Made by a program: the position numbers and the translations under genes. Below, one piece after another: positions 33,598 through 40,534 of a DNA stretch of 64,000 nt. The notes under the pieces are model-generated. The model was not told where the DNA came from. It did not search any database and saw only the letters and a list, made by a program, of their open reading frames with translations. The stretch's first letter is position 1. Every line of letters begins with the position of its first letter. Source of the stretch: VRUE01 sp963703895 (GTDB lineage: Bacteria > Actinomycetota > Thermoleophilia > Solirubrobacterales > 70-9); contig CAVPFX010000002.1 in NCBI GenBank assembly GCA_963703895.1, positions 930,001-994,000 on the forward strand, given 5' to 3'.

Positions 33598-34759
33598 TCT
33601 TTTAGACGTGTCTAAATCACTGACGCAGCCCGACGAGACCAAGCCCGGCATCAGCCGGCGCAAGATGCTCGGTGGCGCCCTGGCGGCGGGCGCGAGCCTG
33701 CCGCTCGTACACGGCCTACTGCCACGTGATTCCGCCGGGCCCGAGGACGCGGACGCGGCAGCGGTCCACGCCGGGCACGGCGACTTCGCCCACGCGGGCT
33801 TTGCGCCGGGTGGCACCGTCGATCACCGCGCCAACGGCTTCAACCCGACCGAGCTGCTGCGCGATTTCGACTATGGCAAGACGCGGCGCCTGGCCAGCGG
33901 CCGCGTCGTGCGCGAATGGGAGATCGTCGCCCAGGACAAGGAGATCGAAGTCGCGCCCGGGGTCAAGTACGAGGCCTGGACCTACAACGGCCGCGTCCCC
34001 GGCCCGACCCTGCGTGCCCGCGAGGGGGAGCGGCTGCGGGTGCGCTTGGTCAACGCCTCCGAACACCCCCACACGATCCATTTCCACGGCATCCACACGG
34101 CGCTGATGGACGGCATGCCGGGGATCGGCGAAAACCGCGGCGGCGGCGCGATCGCGCCCGGGGCCGAGTTCACCTACGAGTTCGATGCCGAGCCCTTCGG
34201 CCTGCACCTCTACCACTGCCACGTCTCGCCGCTTGCCAGTCATATCTCGCGCGGCCTCTACGGCGCCTTCGTGATCGACCCGAAGCAGGGCCGCCCGGAA
34301 GCCGACGAGATGGTGATGGTGATGAACGGCTTCGACACCAACTTCGACCTCTCCAACGAGGTCTACGCGGTCAACACGGTCGGCTTCCACTACGTCAACG
34401 AGCCGATCCGGGTGGGGCGCGACGAGCTGCTGCGCGTCTACCTGGTCAACGTGCTCGAGTTCGACCCGATCAACTCCTTCCACGTCCACGCCAACTTTTT
34501 CCAGCACTACCCGACCGGGACCTCGCTGCAGCCCAGCGAGCTCACCGACACGATCATCCAGGGCCAGGGGCAGCGGGCGATCCTCGAGATGAAGTTCCCC
34601 TTCGACGGCGATTACATGTTCCACGCCCACGTCAGCGAGTTCGCCGAGCTCGGCTGGTCCGGCTTCTTCCGCGTCGGCAATCCCGCGCGGATGGGCGCCG
34701 CGGCCGCGGCTGCCGCTTACTGCGAGCTGCCCTGGGGCGGCCCGGGCGGGAAGGCCTGA
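33587..34759 (+). CDS. Exported two-domain multicopper oxidase
   Basis: A 390-residue copper oxidase with a twin-arginine signal (SRRKMLGGALAAGASLPL). Copper ligands are visible as HTIHFHGIH, LHLYHCHVSPLASHI, FHVHANFF and MFHAHVSEFAELGW, the arrangement of short two-domain laccase/nitrite-reductase-like proteins. It may oxidise Mn(II), Fe(II) or Cu(I) outside the membrane; metal chemistry is inferred from the operon (ZIP, DtxR-type regulator, NRAMP). The start is unresolved: ATG 33587 and GTG 33608 both lie within the tandem operators. It is coupled to the ZIP gene by a TGATG overlap. Confidence 0.85.
   Translation: MCQNLLDVSKSLTQPDETKPGISRRKMLGGALAAGASLPLVHGLLPRDSAGPEDADAAAVHAGHGDFAHAGFAPGGTVDHRANGFNPTELLRDFDYGKTRRLASGRVVREWEIVAQDKEIEVAPGVKYEAWTYNGRVPGPTLRAREGERLRVRLVNASEHPHTIHFHGIHTALMDGMPGIGENRGGGAIAPGAEFTYEFDAEPFGLHLYHCHVSPLASHISRGLYGAFVIDPKQGRPEADEMVMVMNGFDTNFDLSNEVYAVNTVGFHYVNEPIRVGRDELLRVYLVNVLEFDPINSFHVHANFFQHYPTGTSLQPSELTDTIIQGQGQRAILEMKFPFDGDYMFHAHVSEFAELGWSGFFRVGNPARMGAAAAAAAYCELPWGGPGGKA
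33601..33616. promoter_or_regulatory. Candidate DtxR/MntR operator 2
   Basis: TTTAGACGTGTCTAAA is a perfect 7+7 inverted repeat around a GT spacer. It overlaps the start region of the multicopper oxidase gene, so occupancy would block initiation or early elongation. Confidence 0.68.
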
Positions 34760-35994
34760 TGGAGGCGGGTGCGCAGGCCGAACGGCTGGCGGGAGGCCGC
34801 TTGCCGCCCTGGCTGCTGGGACTCGTGCCCCTCGCCCTGATCGCCGCGGCGATCGGCACCTTCGCCCTGCTCGGCGCCCCCGGGCTCGGCGATCGCAACG
34901 GCCCGCCGCTGGAGGAAGTGGCGGTTGAGCGCACGGTGCTGAGGCCGGGGGAGATCGAGCTCACCCTGCGCAACGATGGGCCCGATCCGGTCCGGGTCGC
35001 CCAGGTCGCGGTCAACGACTCCTACGCGCCGTTCACGACGAGCGACGGCGAGGAGATCGGCAGGCTCGGCTCCACCGCCGTGAACATCTCCTACCCCTGG
35101 ATCGAAGGCGAGGCTTACGAGATCTTCGTGCTGACCTCCTCCGGCGGCACGATCGACGCCACGATCCCGGTCGCGACCGAGACCCCGGAGGCCGATCTCA
35201 GCTTCTTCGGCCTGATGGCGCTGCTCGGCGTCTACGTCGGCATCGTCCCGGTCAGCCTCGGCATGCTCTGGCTGCCCTTCGTGCGGCGCATCGACGCCCG
35301 CTGGATCGGCGCCCTGATCGCCTTCACGGTCGGCCTGCTTGCCTTGCTGGCGATCGACGCCGCGCTCGAGGGGCTCGAGATCGCTGCCGAGGCGCCCAGC
35401 GCCTTCGGCGGCTCGGCGCTGGTCTACGCCGGAGCGCTGGTCGCTTACCTGGTGCTGGCCGCGATCGACGTCTTCCTAACGCGGCGACGTGACCGTGGGG
35501 CCGGGGCCGCCGGCGGCTCCTCGGCCCAGGGCGGTCTCTACATGGCGCTCCTGGTCGCGATCGGGATCGGCCTCCACAACCTTGGCGAGGGCTTGGCGAT
35601 CGGCTCCTCCTACGCGACCGGGGCGCTCGCGCTCGGCGCCTTCCTCGTCGTCGGCTTCGCGATCCACAACACGACCGAGGGCCTGGCGATCGTCGCGCCG
35701 CTGCGCGAGGGCGCCGGGCCGAAGGCTCGGGTGGGCTTCCGCTGGCTGCTCGCGCTGGGGCTGATCGCCGGCGCGCCGGCGGTGCTCGGCGCCTGGATCG
35801 GCGCGGCCGCCTTCAACCCCAGCCTGGCGGCGCTGCTCTTCGGCGTCGGTGTCGGCGCGATCGCCAGGGTGATCGTGCAGATCGCCCCGGCGATGCGCGA
35901 TCCCGACGGGCGCATCCTGCACCCGCTCTCCGTCGCCGGCATGCTCGCCGGCATCGCCCTGCTCTACGTCACCGGCCTGTTGGTGGCGGTCTGA
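34759..35994 (+). CDS. ZIP-family metal transporter with extracytoplasmic N-terminal domain
   Basis: A 411-residue protein. The first helix (LLGLVPLALIAAAIGTFALL) is followed by a ~110-residue beta-rich domain (IELTLRNDGPDPVRVAQVAV, NISYPWIEGEAYEI), then eight or so helices with the ZIP metal site AIGIGLHNLGEGLAIG and GFAIHNTTEGLAI (His-Asn-x-x-Glu-Gly twice). It should move divalent metal such as Zn, Fe or Mn across the cytoplasmic membrane. The extra N-terminal domain is unusual for ZIP proteins and may receive or sense metal, perhaps oxidised by the neighbouring copper oxidase; that is inference. Coupled on both sides by TGATG overlaps. Confidence 0.85.
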   Translation: MEAGAQAERLAGGRLPPWLLGLVPLALIAAAIGTFALLGAPGLGDRNGPPLEEVAVERTVLRPGEIELTLRNDGPDPVRVAQVAVNDSYAPFTTSDGEEIGRLGSTAVNISYPWIEGEAYEIFVLTSSGGTIDATIPVATETPEADLSFFGLMALLGVYVGIVPVSLGMLWLPFVRRIDARWIGALIAFTVGLLALLAIDAALEGLEIAAEAPSAFGGSALVYAGALVAYLVLAAIDVFLTRRRDRGAGAAGGSSAQGGLYMALLVAIGIGLHNLGEGLAIGSSYATGALALGAFLVVGFAIHNTTEGLAIVAPLREGAGPKARVGFRWLLALGLIAGAPAVLGAWIGAAAFNPSLAALLFGVGVGAIARVIVQIAPAMRDPDGRILHPLSVAGMLAGIALLYVTGLLVAV

Positions 35995-36467
35995 TGGCCG
36001 CCACCGGCGAGGGCCCGCGGCGTGCGTCCGCCACCGAGGCGATCGAGGACTACGCGAAGGCGATCTACGCGCTCTCCGCCGATCGCCCCGGTCCGGTCAG
36101 CAACGGCGAGCTGGCGGCGCGGCTGAAGGTGACGCCGGCGACCGCGACCTCGATGCTGAAGCGGCTGGCGGACTTGGGCCTGGTCGACTACCTCCCTTAC
36201 AAGGGCGTGACCCTGACGCCCGCCGGAGAGAAGGTGGCGCTCGAGGTGATCCGCCACCACCGCTTGATCGAGGCCTACCTCTCCGAGGCACTCGGCATGC
36301 CCGACGACCGCGTCCACGAGGAGGCCGAGGTGCTCGAGCACTACATCTCCGAGGAGCTCGAGCTGCTGATCGCGGCCAAGCTCGGCGAGCCCAGCCACGA
36401 CCCGCACGGCTCGGCGATCCCGGGTCCCGACCTGAAGCTCCCGGCCGAGGAGAGCGACAGCCGGTGA
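35994..36467 (+). CDS. DtxR/MntR-family metal-dependent regulator
   Basis: A 157-residue repressor with the family layout: AIEDYAKAIYALS opening, helix-turn-helix NGELAARLKVTPATATSMLKRL, the wing KGVTLTPAGEKVAL, then the dimerisation/metal region EVIRHHRLIEAYLSEALG and HEEAEVLEHYISEELE with clustered His/Glu ligands. It lacks the SH3-like third domain, as in MntR. It probably represses its own operon through the palindromes at 33582 and 33601 when metal is plentiful. Its stop overlaps the NRAMP start as GTGA. Confidence 0.88.
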   Translation: MAATGEGPRRASATEAIEDYAKAIYALSADRPGPVSNGELAARLKVTPATATSMLKRLADLGLVDYLPYKGVTLTPAGEKVALEVIRHHRLIEAYLSEALGMPDDRVHEEAEVLEHYISEELELLIAAKLGEPSHDPHGSAIPGPDLKLPAEESDSR

Positions 36468-37801
36468 AGCCGCCGGCGAGCGAGGCGCCCGTCGCCGAGG
36501 CCCCGCCGGCCGCCGACGCGATCGAGGACGTCCTTCCCGGCGAGGCCGCCGTTGCCCGCGCCGCGCGCCGCTCGCTTGACGGTCACGCCCGCGGCCCGGC
36601 TCGCCTCTGGCCCTTCCTCGGTCCCGCCTTCGTCGCCGCGGTCGCCTACATCGACCCGGGCAACTTCGCCACCAACATCGCCGGCGGCGCCACGTTCGGC
36701 TACCTGCTGCTCTGGGTGATCCTCGCCGCCAACCTGATCGCGATGGTCGTGCAGACCCAGTCGGCGAAGCTGGGGATCGCGACCGGCAGGAACCTCGCCG
36801 AGCTCTGCCGCGAGACCTTCTCGCGGCGCACCTCGATCGGGCTCTGGCTGCAGGCCGAGGTGGTGGCGATGGCGACCGACATCGCCGAGGTGGTCGGCGC
36901 CGCGCTCGGCCTCAACCTGCTCTTCGGCATCCCGCTCTTTCCCGCCGGTCTGATCGCCGGCGCCGGCGCCTTCGGCATCCTCGCCCTGCAGCAGCGGGGC
37001 TTCCGCCGGCTCGAGGCGGTGATCACCGCCCTGGTCGGCGTCGTCGTCGCCTCCTTCGTCTTCGAGCTCTTCCACGCCAACCCGGACGGTGGGGAAGTGG
37101 CCAAGCACCTCTTCGTGCCCGGCTTTGCCGGCACCGAGAGCATCTTGCTCGCCACCGGGATCATCGGCGCCACGGTGATGCCGCACGTGATCTACCTGCA
37201 CTCGGCGCTGACCCAGCGGCGGATCGTCGGTCGCGATACCGCGGAGCGCAAGCGCATCCTGCGCTTCGAGAAGATCGACGTGGTGATCGCGATGTCGCTG
37301 GCCGGCGTGATCAACCTCTCGATGATGATCGTCGCCGCCGCGCTATTCCACGAAGGCGGCCTCGCCGGGATCGACTCGATCGACGGCGCCTACGACGGGC
37401 TCAAGTCGCTGGTCTCGGTCAACGCGGCGACCGTCTTCGGCATCGCCCTGCTCGCCTCCGGCTTCGCCTCCTCGTCGGTCGGGACGATGGCCGGGCAGGT
37501 GGTGATGCAGGGCTTCATCCGCCGCCGCATCCCGATCTTCCTGCGCCGCGCGATCACCCTGGCGCCAGCCCTGGTCGTACTCGCCCTCGGGCTTGACCCG
37601 ACCGACGCCCTGGTCGCCAGCCAGGTCGTCCTTTCCTTCGGCATCCCCTTCGCTCTGGTGCCGCTGCTGATGCTGACCTCGAGCAAGAGCGTGATGGGTG
37701 CGATGGCCAACCCGCGCTGGCTCACCGGTGTTGCCGGAACGCTGGCAGCAATGATCATCGGCCTCAACGTCTTCCTGCTGCAGCAGGTTTTCTTCGGCTG
37801 A
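36464..37801 (+). CDS. mntH: NRAMP-family Mn2+/Fe2+ transporter
   Basis: A 445-residue proton-coupled divalent metal importer with about eleven helices. The helix-1 metal site is AYIDPGNFATNIAGG (DPGN) and the helix-6 site is TVMPHVIYLHSALTQRR, matching MPH-x-x-x-LHS. A 45-residue Ala/Glu-rich cytoplasmic tail precedes helix 1. As last gene of the coupled operon it would be controlled by the DtxR/MntR-type regulator encoded just upstream. Coexistence of an importer with a ZIP protein and a copper oxidase suggests a combined Mn/Fe acquisition or handling system. Confidence 0.9.
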   Translation: MKPPASEAPVAEAPPAADAIEDVLPGEAAVARAARRSLDGHARGPARLWPFLGPAFVAAVAYIDPGNFATNIAGGATFGYLLLWVILAANLIAMVVQTQSAKLGIATGRNLAELCRETFSRRTSIGLWLQAEVVAMATDIAEVVGAALGLNLLFGIPLFPAGLIAGAGAFGILALQQRGFRRLEAVITALVGVVVASFVFELFHANPDGGEVAKHLFVPGFAGTESILLATGIIGATVMPHVIYLHSALTQRRIVGRDTAERKRILRFEKIDVVIAMSLAGVINLSMMIVAAALFHEGGLAGIDSIDGAYDGLKSLVSVNAATVFGIALLASGFASSSVGTMAGQVVMQGFIRRRIPIFLRRAITLAPALVVLALGLDPTDALVASQVVLSFGIPFALVPLLMLTSSKSVMGAMANPRWLTGVAGTLAAMIIGLNVFLLQQVFFG

Positions 37802-37811
37802 GGGCGGGCGG

Positions 37812-37931
37812 CGAGGGCGGGGGTGCCCCTCCTCTTGCTGGGTTTTTCGCCACGGCGCTGGGTAGCCGTCCGCGGGTGCCGGTCGGGCGAAAAACAGGAC
37901 GCCGCTGCGTGGAGGGGCACCCCCACCCTCG
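37812..37931. repeat. Bipartite 120-nt palindrome A at convergent gene ends
   Basis: Outer arms of 21 bp with one mismatch (37812-37832 with 37911-37931) and inner arms TTTTTCGCC (37843-37851) and GGCGAAAAA (37886-37894). It fills the gap between mntH and the convergent receiver-like gene. The architecture, total length and inner TTTTTC/GAAAAA blocks match the element at 44708-44825. A bidirectional terminator, a structured RNA or a mobile palindrome are all possible. Confidence 0.75.
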
Positions 37932-37941
37932 CTGTACGCGA

Positions 37942-38265
37942 TCAGGCTCCGAGAAGCTTCGTGGCCAGGTCCGGTAGCTCTCTGGCCATGCGGGAGCGGG
38001 GGACGACGAGGTCGATACCGGCCGCCTCGGCGGCCTGCTTGGTCTCGACATTCACGTGGGAGTAGTAGCCGAGCACCGGAATGCCGGTGGCGACCAGGGC
38101 CTCGGGGTCTTCGGCGTCGAGGTCGGCGACGATCAGGTCGGCGTCATCGAGCGTGGCGGCGGCGAGCGAGGGGGAGAGGGTCACCTCGTGGCCGGCGGCG
38201 CTCAGCATCGCCTCGACCTTGCTGCCGAGCAACAGGTCGGAGGAGATCGCGGCGACGCGGGCCAC
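37942..38265 (-). CDS. Receiver-like (CheY-fold) single-domain protein
   Basis: A 107-residue protein with alternating strands and helices as in response-regulator receivers (ARVAAISSDLLLGSKVEAML, DDADLIVADLDAEDPEAL, GIPVLGYYSHVNVETKQAAE, DLVVPRSRMARELPDLA). An Asp in IVADLD sits near the phospho-acceptor position, but the N-terminal acidic pair of true receivers is not evident, so it may be a pseudo-receiver. No output domain and no histidine kinase nearby. The GTG start overlaps the stop of the gene upstream by one base (TAGTG), making it the third gene of a coupled operon with the NMT1-type binding protein. Confidence 0.55.
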   Translation of the reverse strand: MARVAAISSDLLLGSKVEAMLSAAGHEVTLSPSLAAATLDDADLIVADLDAEDPEALVATGIPVLGYYSHVNVETKQAAEAAGIDLVVPRSRMARELPDLATKLLGA

Positions 38266-38627
38266 TAGAGCGAGCGGCGTTCGCGGAACTCCTCGCGAAC
38301 GCTCTCGGGCCGGCCCCACATCTGCACGACCTCGGCCCGGCCCTCGCGCACCTCGCGCAGCTGCATCTCGCCGCCGATGCCTTCGGCGTCGAGCTTGGCC
38401 AGCACGCCCTTGACCGTCTCGGCGGCGGCGGCGTGGCCGAAGCTGTGGGCGACGATTAGCCGCCAGTCCCAGTCGGCCTTGGAGTAGGGCTGGGCGTTGA
38501 CCTGGCTCAGAGTCACGGCGGCGTCGACGTAGCGGCCCTCGTCCTCGATCCGCAGGTCGAGCTCGAGGTCGGTCCAGTCGGGCGGCATCGAGTCGAGCAC
38601 CTGCTGAAAGTCGGCGGCCAGGCTCAC
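38265..38627 (-). CDS. Hypothetical cytoplasmic protein
   Basis: A 120-residue protein of unknown family: SLAADFQQVLDSMPPDWTDL, ELDLRIEDEGRYVDAAVTLSQ, WDWRLIVAHSFGHAAAAETV, LREVREGRAEVVQMWGRPE. Soluble, acidic, no membrane segment. Actinobacterial proteins with this look are usually annotated only as hypothetical. Its GTG start overlaps the stop of the upstream substrate-binding protein as GTGA and its stop overlaps the next start, so the three products are made together. Confidence 0.65.
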   Translation of the reverse strand: MSLAADFQQVLDSMPPDWTDLELDLRIEDEGRYVDAAVTLSQVNAQPYSKADWDWRLIVAHSFGHAAAAETVKGVLAKLDAEGIGGEMQLREVREGRAEVVQMWGRPESVREEFRERRSL

Positions 38628-39604
38628 GGATGCAAGCCTAGCCTGAACGACTCGCTCACATCGAGGGGTCGTTCGAGCAGGCCGTGCTGGAGGTCCCAGC
38701 GAGCCCAGGCGCGCAGCACCGCCGGGTCAAAGGAGGCGGGACGGAGGTCGGGGAGGAGAGCGTCGAGCTGCGCGCGCTGTTCGGCACGGTCGAGGCCCGG
38801 CACTTCGGCGAGCAGGTCGTCGAGTGCCCGCTTTGGGTGCTTGACCGTCCATTGGTAGCCCCGCAGCGTCGCGATCAGGACCGAGAAGACCAGTTCAGGA
38901 TCTTCCCGGAGGGCCTTTCGTGACGTCGCCAGCACCAGCTCGGGGTAGGGCGGGGCGCCGTACTCGTCAACCTTGAAGACCCGGATTGGCACTCCCTGCC
39001 GGCGCAGGGCGACCGCCTCGGCGTTCCAGAAGCCGGTCACAGCATCGACCTTGCCGGCGGCGAGGGCGGAGACCGCGTTGAAGCCGATCGTCACCCGCTT
39101 CACCCGCGACGGATCGCCACCGTCGGCGCTCACCTCCGAGTCGACCACCGCTTCGTCGGAGGGCAGGCCGGTGACCCCGACCGTGTGCCCCTCCAGGTCC
39201 GCCGGGGAGGCGATGCCGCGATCGGCGCGGGCGATGATCGCGGCCAGCGGGCGCTGGACCAGGGGGAACATGCCCGCGATCGGGATGCCGCGCTCGCGGG
39301 CGATGCCGAGGTCGTGAATGTCGAGGATCGCGACGTCGGCCCGCCCCGCCGCGAGCAGCTTGGGCGCGTCGGTCGAGGCACCCGGCTGGCGGATCGTCAG
39401 GTCGACGGCTTTCAGGTCGGCGCCGCCGGCGCCGTAGAGGCCCTCGCGCTGCGCCGCGTAGATGCCGGAATGCACGGCGTTCGGGGTGAAGTCGAGCACA
39501 AGCGTCGCGCCGCTAGGCGCGCCCGGTTCAGCGCCGCTCCCGCCGCAGCCGGCGAGGCCGGCAAGCAGAGAGGCGGCCGCCAGCAGCGCGGCAACCAACT
39601 TCAT
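38624..39604 (-). CDS. NMT1/THI5-like ABC substrate-binding lipoprotein
   Basis: A 326-residue lipoprotein: signal LVAALLAAASLLAGLAGC with lipobox LAGC, then the NMT1-like fold with LVLDFTPNAVHSGIYAAQREG, LAAGRADVAILDIHDLGIARE, GHTVGVTGLPSDEAVVDSEV and AGKVDAVTGFWNAEAVALRRQG. The TPNxxHxGxYxA opening is typical of pyrimidine/thiamine-precursor or riboflavin binding proteins (ThiY/RibY). No permease or ATPase gene adjoins it, and there is no room for a TPP riboswitch in the 84-nt leader, so its partner transporter must be elsewhere. Heads a three-gene coupled operon. Confidence 0.82.
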   Translation of the reverse strand: MKLVAALLAAASLLAGLAGCGGSGAEPGAPSGATLVLDFTPNAVHSGIYAAQREGLYGAGGADLKAVDLTIRQPGASTDAPKLLAAGRADVAILDIHDLGIARERGIPIAGMFPLVQRPLAAIIARADRGIASPADLEGHTVGVTGLPSDEAVVDSEVSADGGDPSRVKRVTIGFNAVSALAAGKVDAVTGFWNAEAVALRRQGVPIRVFKVDEYGAPPYPELVLATSRKALREDPELVFSVLIATLRGYQWTVKHPKRALDDLLAEVPGLDRAEQRAQLDALLPDLRPASFDPAVLRAWARWDLQHGLLERPLDVSESFRLGLHP

Positions 39605-39688
39605 CTGCGCGGCAAGCTATTTCATTCGCTCAATATGGGTAGACTGGCGCCGCCCCCAGTTGAATTCAGGGATCTAGGAGGAGAGAGA

Positions 39689-40446
39689 GTGCAGGAACGA
39701 GGACTTGCCGCATATCTGGCTGAGCTGATTGGCACCTTCTTGCTGGTGTTCTTCATCACCACCGTTGTGGTGCTCTTCGTATCGACCGGCGAACAGGCCC
39801 AGTTCGGGTCGGACTTCGCGGTTATCGGGCTCGTCCACGCCTTCCTGCTCTTCGGCCTCATCGTGATGTTCGGTGTGGTCAGCGGTGGGCACTTCAACCC
39901 CGCGGTCACGCTTGCGGCTTGGGTGATCAGGCGGATCGGGTCGATGGACGCCCTGATCTACATGCTGGCCCAGCTTTCCGGCGGCGTGCTCGGCGCGCTG
40001 CTCTGCAAGGCGCTACTGCTCGACGAGGGTCGAGCGACCAACTACGGTGCCGCCACGGTCAGCGGTCTGCTCGCCGGCAACGCCCAGGGCGCGATCATCG
40101 AGGCGATCGGCACCTTCTGCCTCGTGCTCGTGATCCTCGCCGCGGTCTTCTCCCGCAAGAGCTTCAAGGAGTGGGCGCCGCTGGCAATCGGCACCACGCT
40201 GGGCTTCATCGTCATGGTCGGCGGTCCGCTCGACGGTGGCTCCTTCAATCCCGCCCGCTGGTTCGGACCGGCGCTGGTCAGCAACGAGTGGGGGGAGTCT
40301 GGCCCTACCTGGTTGGCCCGATCGTCGGCGCTCTGCTCGCGGCCGCGGTATTCCGCTTCGTGATCGAGAAGGGCGGCCTGCCGCCGACCGAGCCGGCGGA
40401 GCCGGTGCGGCCCCCGGTCGAGAAGTACTCCGAGGGCGCACGCTAG
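39689..40446 (+). CDS. MIP-family aquaporin/glycerol channel, one frameshift
   Basis: A ~252-residue channel with six helices and both pore motifs (GGHFNPAVTLAAWV and GGSFNPARWFGPAL, each NPA). GGAGGAGAG precedes the GTG at 39689. The frame breaks at the G-homopolymer near 40290: restoring one G gives NEWGGVWPYLVGPIVG and a continuous product ending at 40446 (EKYSEGAR). This is most simply a sequencing or assembly deletion rather than real truncation. The long open frame upstream of 39689 is not family sequence. Confidence 0.85.
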
Positions 40447-40534
40447 GGACGGGGCCTTCGGGCTCCCGATTCGACTGACTTGAGACCGGGCCGGCAATGC
40501 CGGCCCGGTCCTTTCTTGCAGTAGCTTGGGCGGC

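Noticed and set aside
39605..39688. TPP riboswitch before the NMT1-type binding protein
   Set aside because: The leader is only about 84 nt, shared with a divergent gene, and shows no thi-box-like conserved segments.
39185..39688. N-terminal extension of the aquaporin
   Set aside because: The extra residues are antisense to the binding-protein gene; a strong GGAGGAGAG precedes GTG 39689.
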